Source: Pseudomonas parakoreensis | GTDB lineage: Bacteria > Pseudomonadota > Gammaproteobacteria > Pseudomonadales > Pseudomonadaceae | Length of the DNA stretch: 64,000 bases | Assembly: GCF_021602155.1 (NCBI RefSeq) | Contig: NZ_BQHY01000008.1 | Coordinates: 62,001 to 126,000 of the forward strand | Reading direction: 5' to 3' | In this document: one piece after another, positions 8,672-16,773 of the stretch | Layout of the letters: the number at the start of each line of letters is the position of its first letter | How positions within the stretch are numbered: the first letter of the stretch is position 1 | Made by a program: the position numbers and the translations under genes | The notes under the pieces: model-generated | Database searches by the model: none | What the model was told of the DNA's origin: nothing | Seen by the model: the letters and a program-made list of their open reading frames with translations, nothing else

Positions 8672-9619
8672 TCATAATTGCCCGTCGTTCAACGGATGCA
8701 AACTGCGGAAAATCCCCGCTTCCTCCACCAGCCAGTCATGCACTGCGCGCACGCCCGGATGGCTCAACGCCCCCGGCGCATAGAGCAATACATAGCGCTT
8801 GTGGTTAGGCACCGACAGCCCGAACGGCACGATCAACGTCCCGCGCTCCAGCTCATCGTTGAGCAACGTGCGCCGGGCAATCGCCACGCCCATACCGGCG
8901 ATAGCCGCTTCGATGGTCAGGTGATTGCGATTGAACGTGTGCCCCCGCCGCACGTCGGCGCCTTCAAAGCCAATCGCATTCAGATAGAACTCCCACTCCG
9001 CGTATTCATAACTGCCGCGCCAGGCGGTGATGTCGTGCAACAACGGGAAATGCACCAGATCCGCCGGCCCATGCAGCGGCGGGCGCCCGCGCAACAGGCT
9101 CGGCGCACACACCGGAAAAATCTGCTCATCGAGCAAGGCTGTGGATAACAGCCCCGGATAGCTGCCGTCGTTCAGATCGATCGCCAAATCGAAGTCACCC
9201 TCGTGCAACGGCACGCTGCTGTCCTCGGCCACCAGCCGTAACTGGATGTCCGGATAGCGCTGTTGCAGGCGCGGCAGACGCGGAGTCAGCCATTTGCTCA
9301 GGAACGACGGAATCGAACGCACGCGCAAAATCCCGCTGATCATCCCGGCATCCAGACGACGCAATTCAGCATCGATGTTGCCGTAGGCCTCATTGACGGT
9401 GATGGCCAGCCGCTGGCCTTCCGCACTCAACTCGACACCCCGCGCCCGGCGATGAAACAGGCGAAAGCCCAGACGCTCTTCCAGCTGGCGAATCTGCTGA
9501 CTGACCGCCCCCGGGGTGATGTGCAGCTCTTCCGCGCAACGGGTGAACGACAGGTGCCGCGCGGCACAGGAAAACACCTGCAGCCAGACGTAGGTCTGGG
9601 CGTGCAATTGACGACTCAT
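8672..9619 (-). CDS. LysR-family regulator next to serine catabolism genes
   Basis: This 315-residue LysR protein has a winged helix-turn-helix at about residues 9-68 (SFTRCAEELHITPGAVSQQIRQLEE) and a substrate-binding domain resembling the GcvA/AmpR group. It is transcribed away from sdaA with 135 bases between the two starts, the usual arrangement of a LysR activator and its target. Control of L-serine deaminase and transport by a serine- or glycine-related signal is therefore the likely role. This is inferred from position; the ligand is not evident. Confidence 0.85.
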   Translation of the reverse strand: MSRQLHAQTYVWLQVFSCAARHLSFTRCAEELHITPGAVSQQIRQLEERLGFRLFHRRARGVELSAEGQRLAITVNEAYGNIDAELRRLDAGMISGILRVRSIPSFLSKWLTPRLPRLQQRYPDIQLRLVAEDSSVPLHEGDFDLAIDLNDGSYPGLLSTALLDEQIFPVCAPSLLRGRPPLHGPADLVHFPLLHDITAWRGSYEYAEWEFYLNAIGFEGADVRRGHTFNRNHLTIEAAIAGMGVAIARRTLLNDELERGTLIVPFGLSVPNHKRYVLLYAPGALSHPGVRAVHDWLVEEAGIFRSLHPLNDGQL

Positions 9620-9754
9620 CGTTTAGTCCTGCTAAAGGCTTTCTTAGGAAGTTTCGTTGGTCACGTAGGACCGAGGTAGGCAGTATCGCCGACATTGCGC
9701 TTGTCCTACAAAAAATGGCAGCGATTCCTACTCCATTGCTTGTAAGGGTTTAGC

Positions 9755-11131
9755 ATGGCTATCAGTGTTTTTGATCTATTCAAAGTCGGCATCGGTCCGT
9801 CCAGTTCCCACACCGTCGGCCCGATGCGCGCTGCTGCGACCTTCGCCCAGGCGCTGATCGAGCACCGCCTGCTCAACGATGTGCGTCGGGTGGAAATCCG
9901 TTTATACGGCTCGTTGTCGGCCACCGGCGTCGGCCACGCCACCGACCGCGCCACCGTCATGGGCCTGATGGGCGAATGGCCGGACAGCATTGATCCCTCG
10001 ACCATCGACCTACGCATCCAGCAACTGCGCGAAAGCGGCCTGTTGCTTCTGGCCGGTCAGAGAGAAATTTCCTTCAACTGGCAGCACGATCTCCTGCTGC
10101 TGGACCAAAGCCTGCCCTACCACCCCAACGCCATGTCGCTGACAGCCTTTGGCGAAAGCGCCGAGCTGTTCACGCAAACGTACTACTCGATTGGCGGCGG
10201 TTTCATCATCGAAGCGGCGGAAGCCGAGTCCGGTGTGGCGCCGGCCGGCGACGTGGTGTTGCCGTACGATTTTTCCAGCGCCGCCGAATTGCTCAGCCTG
10301 TGCAAGCAGTACAACTTGCGCGTGTCGGAGCTGATGATGGCCAACGAACGGGCCTGGCGCAGTGACGCTGAAATCCGTAACGGTTTGCTGCACATCTGGT
10401 CGGTGATGCGCGAGTGCGTCGAACAGGGCCTGCGCCACGAAGGCGTCCTCCCCGGCGGCCTGAATGTGCCGCGCCGGGCGGCGAAACTGCACCGCAGCCT
10501 GCTGGAAATCGGCAAGCCGAACGTGATCAGTTCAACGCTGTCGGCGATGGAGTGGGTCAACCTATTCGCCCTTGCCGTTAACGAAGAGAACGCGGCCGGC
10601 GGGCGCATGGTGACCGCGCCGACCAATGGCGCGGCCGGGATCATTCCGGCGGTGCTGCACTACTACATGAAATTCAACCCGGACGCGTCTGACGATGACG
10701 TGGTCGCGTTCTTCATGGGCGCCGCCGCTGTCGGCATTCTGTGTAAGAAAAATGCCTCGATCTCCGGCGCTGAAGTCGGCTGCCAGGGCGAGGTCGGTTC
10801 GGCCTGTGCGATGGCCGCGGCGGGCCTCGCTGAAGTGCTGGGTGCGACTCCGGAACAACTGGAAAACGCCGCCGAAATCGGCCTGGAACACAACCTCGGC
10901 CTGACCTGCGACCCGGTCGGCGGCCTGGTGCAGGTGCCGTGCATCGAGCGCAATGCCATCGCCGCCGTGAAGGCGATCAATGCCACACAAATGGCCCTGC
11001 GCGGCGACGGCAAACACTTTATTTCTCTCGACCGGGTGATCCGCACCATGCGCGACACCGGCGCCGACATGCACGACAAATACAAAGAGACTTCACGGGG
11101 CGGCCTGGCTGTGAACTGGGTGGAATGCTGA
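9755..11131 (+). CDS. sdaA: L-serine ammonia-lyase (serine deaminase)
   Basis: This 458-residue single-chain enzyme converts L-serine to pyruvate and ammonia in the cytosol. The N-terminal part shows the family signature SVFDLFKVGIGPSSSHTVGP, and the C-terminal catalytic part has the conserved cysteines for a 4Fe-4S cluster (ILCKKNASISGAEVGCQGE, then GLTCDPVGGLVQVPC). Its length equals that of other one-chain bacterial serine deaminases. AAGGG lies about six bases before the ATG. A serine-type transporter follows 86 bases downstream on the same strand, so uptake and degradation are likely co-expressed. Confidence 0.95.
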   Translation: MAISVFDLFKVGIGPSSSHTVGPMRAAATFAQALIEHRLLNDVRRVEIRLYGSLSATGVGHATDRATVMGLMGEWPDSIDPSTIDLRIQQLRESGLLLLAGQREISFNWQHDLLLLDQSLPYHPNAMSLTAFGESAELFTQTYYSIGGGFIIEAAEAESGVAPAGDVVLPYDFSSAAELLSLCKQYNLRVSELMMANERAWRSDAEIRNGLLHIWSVMRECVEQGLRHEGVLPGGLNVPRRAAKLHRSLLEIGKPNVISSTLSAMEWVNLFALAVNEENAAGGRMVTAPTNGAAGIIPAVLHYYMKFNPDASDDDVVAFFMGAAAVGILCKKNASISGAEVGCQGEVGSACAMAAAGLAEVLGATPEQLENAAEIGLEHNLGLTCDPVGGLVQVPCIERNAIAAVKAINATQMALRGDGKHFISLDRVIRTMRDTGADMHDKYKETSRGGLAVNWVEC

Positions 11132-11217
11132 CGCGCATTCCCTGACCGCCCCGGCAGGCCGCAACTTGCGGCCTGCCAACCGTGAGCCCGAGCAAAAATA
11201 ATAACGAGGCAAAAACG

Positions 11218-12519
11218 ATGACCGATGTACGTACACCTGCTGCCGAAAATCCCGCTGTAGATCGCACACGCAACACCGACGTTGCCCACAAGGGCTGGAG
11301 CAAATCCGACACCACCTGGATGCTCGGTCTGTACGGCACCGCGATTGGTGCCGGCACATTGTTCCTGCCTATCAATGCCGGCGTCGGCGGTTTCTGGCCG
11401 TTGCTGATTCTGGCGCTGCTGGCCTTCCCGATGACCTTCTTCGCCCACCGAGGCCTGACCCGCTTCGTGCTGTCCGGGCGTTCCGGCGACATCACCGAAG
11501 TCGTCGAAGAACACTTCGGTATCGGCGCCGGCAAGCTGATTACCCTGCTGTATTTCTTTGCGATTTTTCCGATCCTGCTGGTGTACAGCGTGGCGCTGAC
11601 CAACACCCTGAGCAGTTTTCTCGAACACCAGTTGCACATCGCCCCGCCACCACGGGCAATCCTGTCGCTGGTGCTGATCCTCGGCCTGATGGCGATCGTG
11701 CGCTGCGGCCAGAACGTGATCGTCAAAGCCATGAGCGTGCTGGTTTACCCGTTCGTCGCCGCGCTGCTGTTACTCGGCCTCAGTCTGATTCCGAACTGGA
11801 ACGGCGCGTTCTTCGCCAGCGCTCAAGAGGCAATGCCGCTGTCGACGTTCCTCAAGACCCTGTGGCTGGCGATCCCGGTGATGGTGTTCTCGTTCAACCA
11901 CTCGCCGATCATCTCCGCCTTCGCGGTCGATCAGAAACAGCGTTACGGCGCGGAGGCCGAACGCAAGAGCAGCGGCATCCTCGCCATGGCCCACGGCATG
12001 ATGGTGGTGACGGTGATGTTCTTCTGCTTCAGTTGCGTACTGGCGCTATCGCCGGCCGATCTTGCAGCAGCGAAGGCGCAGAACATATCGATCCTGTCGT
12101 ACCTGGCCAACCACTTTCAGACCCCGGTCATCGCTTACGCCGCACCGCTGATTGCGCTGGTGGCGATCACCAAATCCTTCCTCGGCCACTACATCGGCGC
12201 CAGCGAAGGCTTTCAGGGCATGATCGTCAAGAGTTTGCGGGGCCGTGGCAAAGTGATGTCGGCGAGCTGGCTGAACCGTGCGACCGCGCTGTTCATGATC
12301 CTCAGTTGCTGGGCCGTCGCCACCTTCAACCCGAGCATTCTGGGCATGATCGAAACCCTCGGCGGGCCGGTGATTGCCTGCCTGTTGTTCCTGATGCCGA
12401 TGTACGCCATCCGCCGGGTGCCAGCCTTGCGCCAGTACTCGGGACAGGCCTCCAACGTGTTCGTGGTGCTGATCGGCCTGATTGCACTGTCGGCGATCAT
12501 CTACTCGGTTCTGCCCTGA
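11218..12519 (+). CDS. HAAAP-family amino acid transporter, probably serine
   Basis: The protein has 433 residues and about 11 membrane helices, and belongs to the hydroxy/aromatic amino acid permease family (SdaC/TdcC group), with motif LGLYGTAIGAGTLFLPINAG in the first helix. ATG at 11218 is preferred to an upstream GTG at 11182 because GAGG lies nine bases before it. It probably co-imports L-serine with protons or sodium for the deaminase encoded just upstream. A strong intrinsic terminator follows 17 bases after the stop, closing the two-gene unit. Threonine is an alternative substrate. Confidence 0.85.
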   Translation: MTDVRTPAAENPAVDRTRNTDVAHKGWSKSDTTWMLGLYGTAIGAGTLFLPINAGVGGFWPLLILALLAFPMTFFAHRGLTRFVLSGRSGDITEVVEEHFGIGAGKLITLLYFFAIFPILLVYSVALTNTLSSFLEHQLHIAPPPRAILSLVLILGLMAIVRCGQNVIVKAMSVLVYPFVAALLLLGLSLIPNWNGAFFASAQEAMPLSTFLKTLWLAIPVMVFSFNHSPIISAFAVDQKQRYGAEAERKSSGILAMAHGMMVVTVMFFCFSCVLALSPADLAAAKAQNISILSYLANHFQTPVIAYAAPLIALVAITKSFLGHYIGASEGFQGMIVKSLRGRGKVMSASWLNRATALFMILSCWAVATFNPSILGMIETLGGPVIACLLFLMPMYAIRRVPALRQYSGQASNVFVVLIGLIALSAIIYSVLP

Positions 12520-12536
12520 AACGGGCCATAAATGAC

Positions 12537-12564
12537 AAAGGCGAGCCATGGGCTCGCCTTTTTT
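12537..12564 (+). terminator. Intrinsic terminator of the sdaA-transporter unit
   Basis: AAAGGCGAGCC and GGCTCGCC form the stem with a two- to three-base loop, followed by TTTTTT. It is preceded by A residues, so it may work weakly in the other direction too. Confidence 0.9.
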
Positions 12565-12616
12565 ATGCCGTATCCATTGTCCAACAATTTTCCCGGCACA
12601 GCCCTTGCTATGACCT

Positions 12617-12719
12617 GTGCAGGAGCTGACGAGTGCAACGAGGCTGCGATCTTTTGATCTTCATGACCGAAGTCAAAGCAGCACAGATCAAAAGATCGCA
12701 GCCTGCGGCAGCTCCTACA
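12617..12719. repeat. REP inverted pair in a 303-bp gene-free gap
   Basis: The two arms share AGGCTGCGATCTTTTGATC and its complement; the left arm has a small disruption (GACGAGTGCAACG in place of GCCGC). Apart from this pair and the terminator at 12537, the stretch 12520-12822 shows only the leader of the DUF3509 gene. Confidence 0.85.
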
Positions 12720-12822
12720 TAAGCAACAACACAGGCCACGGAATGGCCGATGGTCCGGTATGGCGAACCAACCCGATCACGGCCGGTCAACAACTGCACG
12801 TTCAATCAGGCGGTGACGCATC

Positions 12823-13140
12823 ATGGACAACCCTTTTCAGATCATTACCGATGCCTTCGCGCCGGACTATCAGATCAACCTGAGCATTCAAGGACTGGAC
12901 GGCAGCATCATGCTGACCCTGTCCAACAGCGGCCGAATCGTCGCCAAACGGATGATCAGCGCCGAACAGCGCAACGACCCGTTACGGCTCAAGCGGCTGG
13001 TGCAAAGCATTCAATTCGGCATCGCCATCGAACAGGGCCACAGTGCCATGGCGATCCTCGAAGCGATGACCAGCGGCGACGGGTTGCCCCCGCCACCGCA
13101 GCAGAACAATGGCCAGCCTCGGCCGTCGATGGGCCTTTAA
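12823..13140 (+). CDS. DUF3509 family protein
   Basis: This 105-residue cytosolic protein is of the DUF3509 family, found mainly in Pseudomonas. It has a beta-rich N-terminal half (YQINLSIQGLDGSIMLTLSN), a central R/K-rich strand, a helix (LKRLVQSIQFGIAIEQGHSA) and a proline-glutamine tail. There is no signal peptide or catalytic motif. No function is known to me. Its stop overlaps that of the convergent PsiE-like gene by four bases, and no terminator lies between them. Confidence 0.7.
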   Translation: MDNPFQIITDAFAPDYQINLSIQGLDGSIMLTLSNSGRIVAKRMISAEQRNDPLRLKRLVQSIQFGIAIEQGHSAMAILEAMTSGDGLPPPPQQNNGQPRPSMGL

Positions 13141-13637
13141 AGCTCACCCTTCTCGATCTCGGGGTGTTCACCGGAACCGGCGCCGAGTTTGCGTTGCGGT
13201 TTTTCGATCTTCACCGACGGGAATTGCGACGAGGCGTAGCGCACCACCAGAATCGAGAACGCCAGCAGCAGAATGCCGCCGCACAGGTAGATGATGCCCA
13301 TGTCCGGCGGATTGTGGTGCGAGACGTTGGAGATCAGCAGGCGGGTCAGCGCAGTGATCGCCACGTAGATCAGAAAGCGCACTGGCATGTGGTTGGTCTT
13401 GAAGTAAATCCCGACCATTGCGCCCAGTTCCAGATAGATGAACAGCAACAGAATGTCATCGATCTTGATGTGGCCTTCTTCGAGCATGCCGAGAAATTCC
13501 ATCACCGCCGCCCACGCGGTCACCGCACCGATGGCGAACAGTGCCAGGTAGTGGAAGGTCTCGACAAACAGGTTGCCCAGGGACTCGGCCAGTTGATGCA
13601 CGTTTTGCCGCAATTTCTCGGCCCAGTTGATTTTCAC
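13137..13637 (-). CDS. PsiE-like phosphate-starvation-inducible membrane protein
   Basis: The protein has 166 residues from GTG at 13637, which is preceded by AAGGA; no ATG fits the family start, and the longer reading from 13778 lacks a ribosome site. Four membrane helices are visible (ETFHYLALFAIGAV, ILLLFIYLELGAMVGIYF, FLIYVAITALTRLLI, IIYLCGGILLLAFSILVV). The motif FKTNHMPVRFLIYVAITALT is typical of the PsiE family. Members are induced by phosphate starvation in E. coli; the molecular role is unknown. A PHO box was not recognised upstream. Confidence 0.75.
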   Translation of the reverse strand: MKINWAEKLRQNVHQLAESLGNLFVETFHYLALFAIGAVTAWAAVMEFLGMLEEGHIKIDDILLLFIYLELGAMVGIYFKTNHMPVRFLIYVAITALTRLLISNVSHHNPPDMGIIYLCGGILLLAFSILVVRYASSQFPSVKIEKPQRKLGAGSGEHPEIEKGEL

Positions 13638-13960
13638 GATGATGTTCCTTAGCCCGATGCGAGCGGATGATGCCGGTTGGACGTGACGGTTTTCCGTATG
13701 CGCTGTGCGCCATGCAGAAACGAGGCCACGCATCATGGCGAGACGGCATGAAACCTGCGCCGTGGCGTTTGGTCGCACCGTTGAACAGACACCGTCGACA
13801 GGAATGATTGTGACGATCCAACTAAAGTTTGTTGATAAGTTCGTTACACTGAAAAGGCATTATCTTATAAATGAAATATTATTAACCGGGTCATTCTGTG
13901 AACTCGCGCACACTCCCCCGGTAATTCACCAGTTAGTTATCGAATAAATTACTCGTGTAA
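13638..13960. other. Gene-free, AT-rich stretch between psiE-like and luxR genes
   Basis: About 320 bases without a convincing gene. The right half (13800-13960) is much richer in A and T than its surroundings. On the minus strand just after the luxR stop, AATTAC and GTAATT form a weak hairpin followed by TATT that could end luxR transcripts. The base composition shift marks the edge of the quorum-sensing region. Confidence 0.5.
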
Positions 13961-14680
13961 TTATTTCCAGAGCAGGCCCATCAGCGAAGCTTTAACGGCA
14001 GCAGCAATCTTGTTTTGGCAACCGAGTTTCTTCAAGCAATGGTTTATATGGAAGTTTACGGTCCTTTTGCTGATGCCGAGGATCACCGAAACATCGTCCG
14101 ATGACTTTCCGTCAGCGGTCCATTGCAGAATTTCCTTTTCCCTTTGCGACAGTTCTATCGGTACCGGGATTACCGAATCGGCGCCGCGCATTTGCAGGCG
14201 CGTCAGGCCCAGATGGGTGATCTGGGCCAGCCATGAAAGCGCTGCCTGCTTGGTTTCGAGTTCCAGTGCGGTGATCGCTTCGCTGCCCCGGGCAAACGTC
14301 ACCAGCCCTTGAGTTTCGCTGTTCAGCAGCGTCTGCCCCCAACCTTCGCAGATTCCATGAGCATGCGCTTCCTGCCAGAATTCGGGCGCCTGAGCCTTGA
14401 GTTCCGCGTCCCACAACACCGGTCTCACGCTGCGCATTGCGCGCATCACGTAAGGGTCGATGTCCAGGTAACGATTGGCGGAATAGGCAGCTTGCCAGGC
14501 CGGCGAATAGTTATTGGCGAGAAACAGGCAAGGTTTGGTGATGGGAAAAAGCCTGCGTGAACCATAGGCCACATAATCAAACTCCAACTGCCTGGCAACG
14601 GTCTTGATATTGTCGAACAACAACTCGACATCCGTTGCAGACATGGCGTTTTCCAACAGTTCAGCCTGCCAATATGACAT
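13961..14680 (-). CDS. LuxR-family acyl-homoserine-lactone receptor
   Basis: This 239-residue protein has an N-terminal autoinducer-binding domain and a C-terminal LuxR helix-turn-helix. The hallmark ligand-site residues line up with those of LuxR/TraR: W62, Y66, D75, P76 and W90, with the expected spacings, and a GxG near 113-115. The DNA-binding end shows ELSQREKEILQWTADGKSS and ISKRTVNFHINHCLKKL. It should bind an N-acyl-homoserine lactone and act at the lux box upstream of the divergent luxI-type gene. It is therefore a complete receptor, not a solo with a changed pocket. The acyl chain cannot be inferred. Confidence 0.92.
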   Translation of the reverse strand: MSYWQAELLENAMSATDVELLFDNIKTVARQLEFDYVAYGSRRLFPITKPCLFLANNYSPAWQAAYSANRYLDIDPYVMRAMRSVRPVLWDAELKAQAPEFWQEAHAHGICEGWGQTLLNSETQGLVTFARGSEAITALELETKQAALSWLAQITHLGLTRLQMRGADSVIPVPIELSQREKEILQWTADGKSSDDVSVILGISKRTVNFHINHCLKKLGCQNKIAAAVKASLMGLLWK

Positions 14681-14754
14681 AGAGATTCCTTTCCCACAGT
14701 TATTGCTGTCGGCCTCTTGCCAACATGCCTAGCATATTTCCAAATGTTTCCGCT

Positions 14755-14774
14755 AGCTGTCAAGGGTGACAGGT
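14755..14774 (+). promoter_or_regulatory. lux box upstream of the AHL synthase gene
   Basis: AGCTGTCAAGGGTGACAGGT is a 20-bp near-perfect palindrome (9 of 10 pairs) of lux-box type. A -10-like TTTAAT lies at 14797-14802, 22 bases beyond it, which places the box over the -35 position as in class II LuxR activation. The synthase start is 61 bases downstream of the box. The box could also control luxR, whose start is 74 bases away on the other strand. Confidence 0.75.
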
Positions 14775-14835
14775 AGTCTGCGAGCGCAGTGTGCACTTTA
14801 ATCGCCACCCAACCAATCACTAAACGGAATCTGTG

Positions 14836-15390
14836 ATGGATTACTTGTCAGGACGTTATGACCAGTTGACGACAGTAAAGCGTCAACGCTTGGCTCAATA
14901 TCGCTATCAGGTCTTTGTCGAACGCCTCGGCTGGCAATTATCAACACCGGACGATTTCGAGTTTGATCAGTTCGACCACAGCGGCACCCATTACATCGTT
15001 GCGCAAGAACAAGACGGCAACATCAAAGGTTGCGCACGCCTGTTGCCGACCACCCAGCCGTATTTGCTGAGTGAGGTGTTCACCGCGTTGCTCGGTGACC
15101 AGCCTGCACCGTGCGGTGATGACATCTGGGAGCTGTCGCGCTTCACCTCACTTGACCTCGATGCCGAGGGCGGCAAAAACGAACAAGTGATGTCCGACGA
15201 AAATACCGTCGGCCTGTTCATGGCCACGCTCGAGTACGCCCGAACCTGCGGTGTTTCACATCTGGTGTCGGTGTCCCCGATCGCCATCGGCCGCCTGCTC
15301 AAACGTGGCGGCATCGACTACAAATGGCTGGCACCGCCACAGGTCCTGGACAACCGAACCCTCGGCGCCTGCTACATCACGGTGCAGTAA
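14836..15390 (+). CDS. LuxI-family N-acyl-homoserine-lactone synthase
   Basis: This 184-residue enzyme should make an acyl-homoserine lactone from S-adenosylmethionine and an acyl carrier. All ten-or-so LuxI hallmark residues are in register: R23, F27, W33, D44, D47, R68, F82, E99 and R102 (QYRYQVFVERLGW, EFDQFDH, KGCARLLP, IWELSRF). ATG 14836 is chosen over the GTG at 14833. A lux box precedes it and an AfsA-like gene follows after 138 bases on the same strand. The chain length and oxidation state of the product are not predictable here. Confidence 0.92.
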   Translation: MDYLSGRYDQLTTVKRQRLAQYRYQVFVERLGWQLSTPDDFEFDQFDHSGTHYIVAQEQDGNIKGCARLLPTTQPYLLSEVFTALLGDQPAPCGDDIWELSRFTSLDLDAEGGKNEQVMSDENTVGLFMATLEYARTCGVSHLVSVSPIAIGRLLKRGGIDYKWLAPPQVLDNRTLGACYITVQ

Positions 15391-15528
15391 AACTGTCCGA
15401 CACGCGATAACAAAAAACACATCAACTGAAGCTGCTGACACGCGTCGAGCAGCACCTTTCGGTGTGGGTCGATTTCACGCCATGGATAGCAACTGCCTTA
15501 AACCAACGTTCAACACAGAGGGATGATC

Positions 15529-16773
15529 ATGATCGACATGCACAGGAAAGTTGCCAAAGACATCGTCCACAAGGGCCACGACGACGATGTGCTGATTTAC
15601 GACGCTCACCACTTGCTGCCGGCCTGGTTGCCTGCCGCCATCGTGCAACGGGCGAACCTTGATCCGGTGGATCTGGAGATAATCAATCAGGCCTATCGGC
15701 TGGACAGCGAGCGCCTGGTGCTGCGCTCACTGCCAACCATCATCGACCTGCAGGCGCTCGAACAGGCGGGCCTGTCCGACTGTCTACCGGAGCTGCTGAC
15801 GAATTACGAAAAGACCACCGACCACCTGATCCTCAGCGGCGTCTGGGTGCTGGAAAGCACCGAAGCCAAACTGGCTCGACTGCCCGGTTGCGACAACGGC
15901 CTGAGCCTCGATCAGCGCCGGCAGGTGCATGATGTCCTGAAAACCCTGGACGGCTGCCCGCAGCAGGGTCTGCTGTATTTCACCCTGTTCAACGACACCG
16001 CCAATTACTTTTTCTACCGCAAGCACCACGAGCACGTGCCGGGCCTGATGCTGATCGAAGCGGCACGCCAAGCGATGTATGCACAGTTCTACGAGCACAG
16101 CGGTTACGCCCGCGGCGAGGTGTCGATTTCCATCGTTGATCTGCTGTCGAGTTTTCCCCGTTACACCGAGTCTTCGTTTCAGGTGGATGTGCTGGTCGGC
16201 GACTACGAAGGCATGGCGCAGCCACGGGCGCGCAAGGTCGACAAGCGTGCGCGCTTCTTTCAGCGCGGCGAACTGGTGGCCGACATTCGCCTGCATGGCG
16301 AAGTGATCAAGATGCCGGTGTTCAAGCGCATGCGGAATATCAACATCGACCCGGCCTGCTGGTTCCGCCCGCTCAAGGGCATACGCCATGAAGTGCTGGT
16401 GCGCCTGGATTCCGGGCGTCACCTCTCCGCCCGTCTGGAGCTGCTGTCGATGGCCGGCCTGCAAGTGCAATGCGACAGCCCGCTCGACGCCTCCGAGCGC
16501 GGCCACGTTTACCTGTATCTGGAAAGCGAAGGGATGCTCAGTCTGCCGCTGCAATCGCTGCACGCCAGCGACGCGACAAAGGCCGGCACGCTCAAACTGC
16601 ATCTGGCAGAGCTGGATTCGCCGTTGCGCTTCAAGTGGCGCGAAGTGCTCAAACAGTTCGCTTACTTCTCCCACGAAGAAACCGCTCCGGCCCCGGCGCC
16701 CGCTCTCGGACAACCGCTGTGGATGACCTTCGATCAGACCAGCGCAATGCCCGAACACAGGAAGGAAGCATGA
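15529..16773 (+). CDS. AfsA-like hotdog protein with C-terminal PilZ-like domain
   Basis: This 414-residue protein has an AfsA-family (A-factor synthase) half. An N-terminal DIVHKGHDDDV resembles the family VHK start, and NYFFYRKHHEHVPGLMLIEAARQ (residues 159-181, shown here by its ends NYFFY and EAARQ) contains the hotdog active-helix signature. AfsA-type enzymes join a beta-ketoacyl chain to a C3 unit on the way to gamma-butyrolactones. Residues about 286-372 look like a PilZ barrel, but the c-di-GMP motif is degenerate (LLSMAG where D/N-x-S-x-x-G is expected). ATG 15529 is chosen because AGAGGG lies six bases before it. Its stop overlaps the next start. Confidence 0.75.
   Translation: MIDMHRKVAKDIVHKGHDDDVLIYDAHHLLPAWLPAAIVQRANLDPVDLEIINQAYRLDSERLVLRSLPTIIDLQALEQAGLSDCLPELLTNYEKTTDHLILSGVWVLESTEAKLARLPGCDNGLSLDQRRQVHDVLKTLDGCPQQGLLYFTLFNDTANYFFYRKHHEHVPGLMLIEAARQAMYAQFYEHSGYARGEVSISIVDLLSSFPRYTESSFQVDVLVGDYEGMAQPRARKVDKRARFFQRGELVADIRLHGEVIKMPVFKRMRNINIDPACWFRPLKGIRHEVLVRLDSGRHLSARLELLSMAGLQVQCDSPLDASERGHVYLYLESEGMLSLPLQSLHASDATKAGTLKLHLAELDSPLRFKWREVLKQFAYFSHEETAPAPAPALGQPLWMTFDQTSAMPEHRKEA

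Noticed and set aside
13705-13947. An 80-codon plus-strand frame between the PsiE-like gene and luxR
   Set aside because: It has no ribosome site, crosses a sharp base-composition change, and its residues follow the DNA composition rather than any family.
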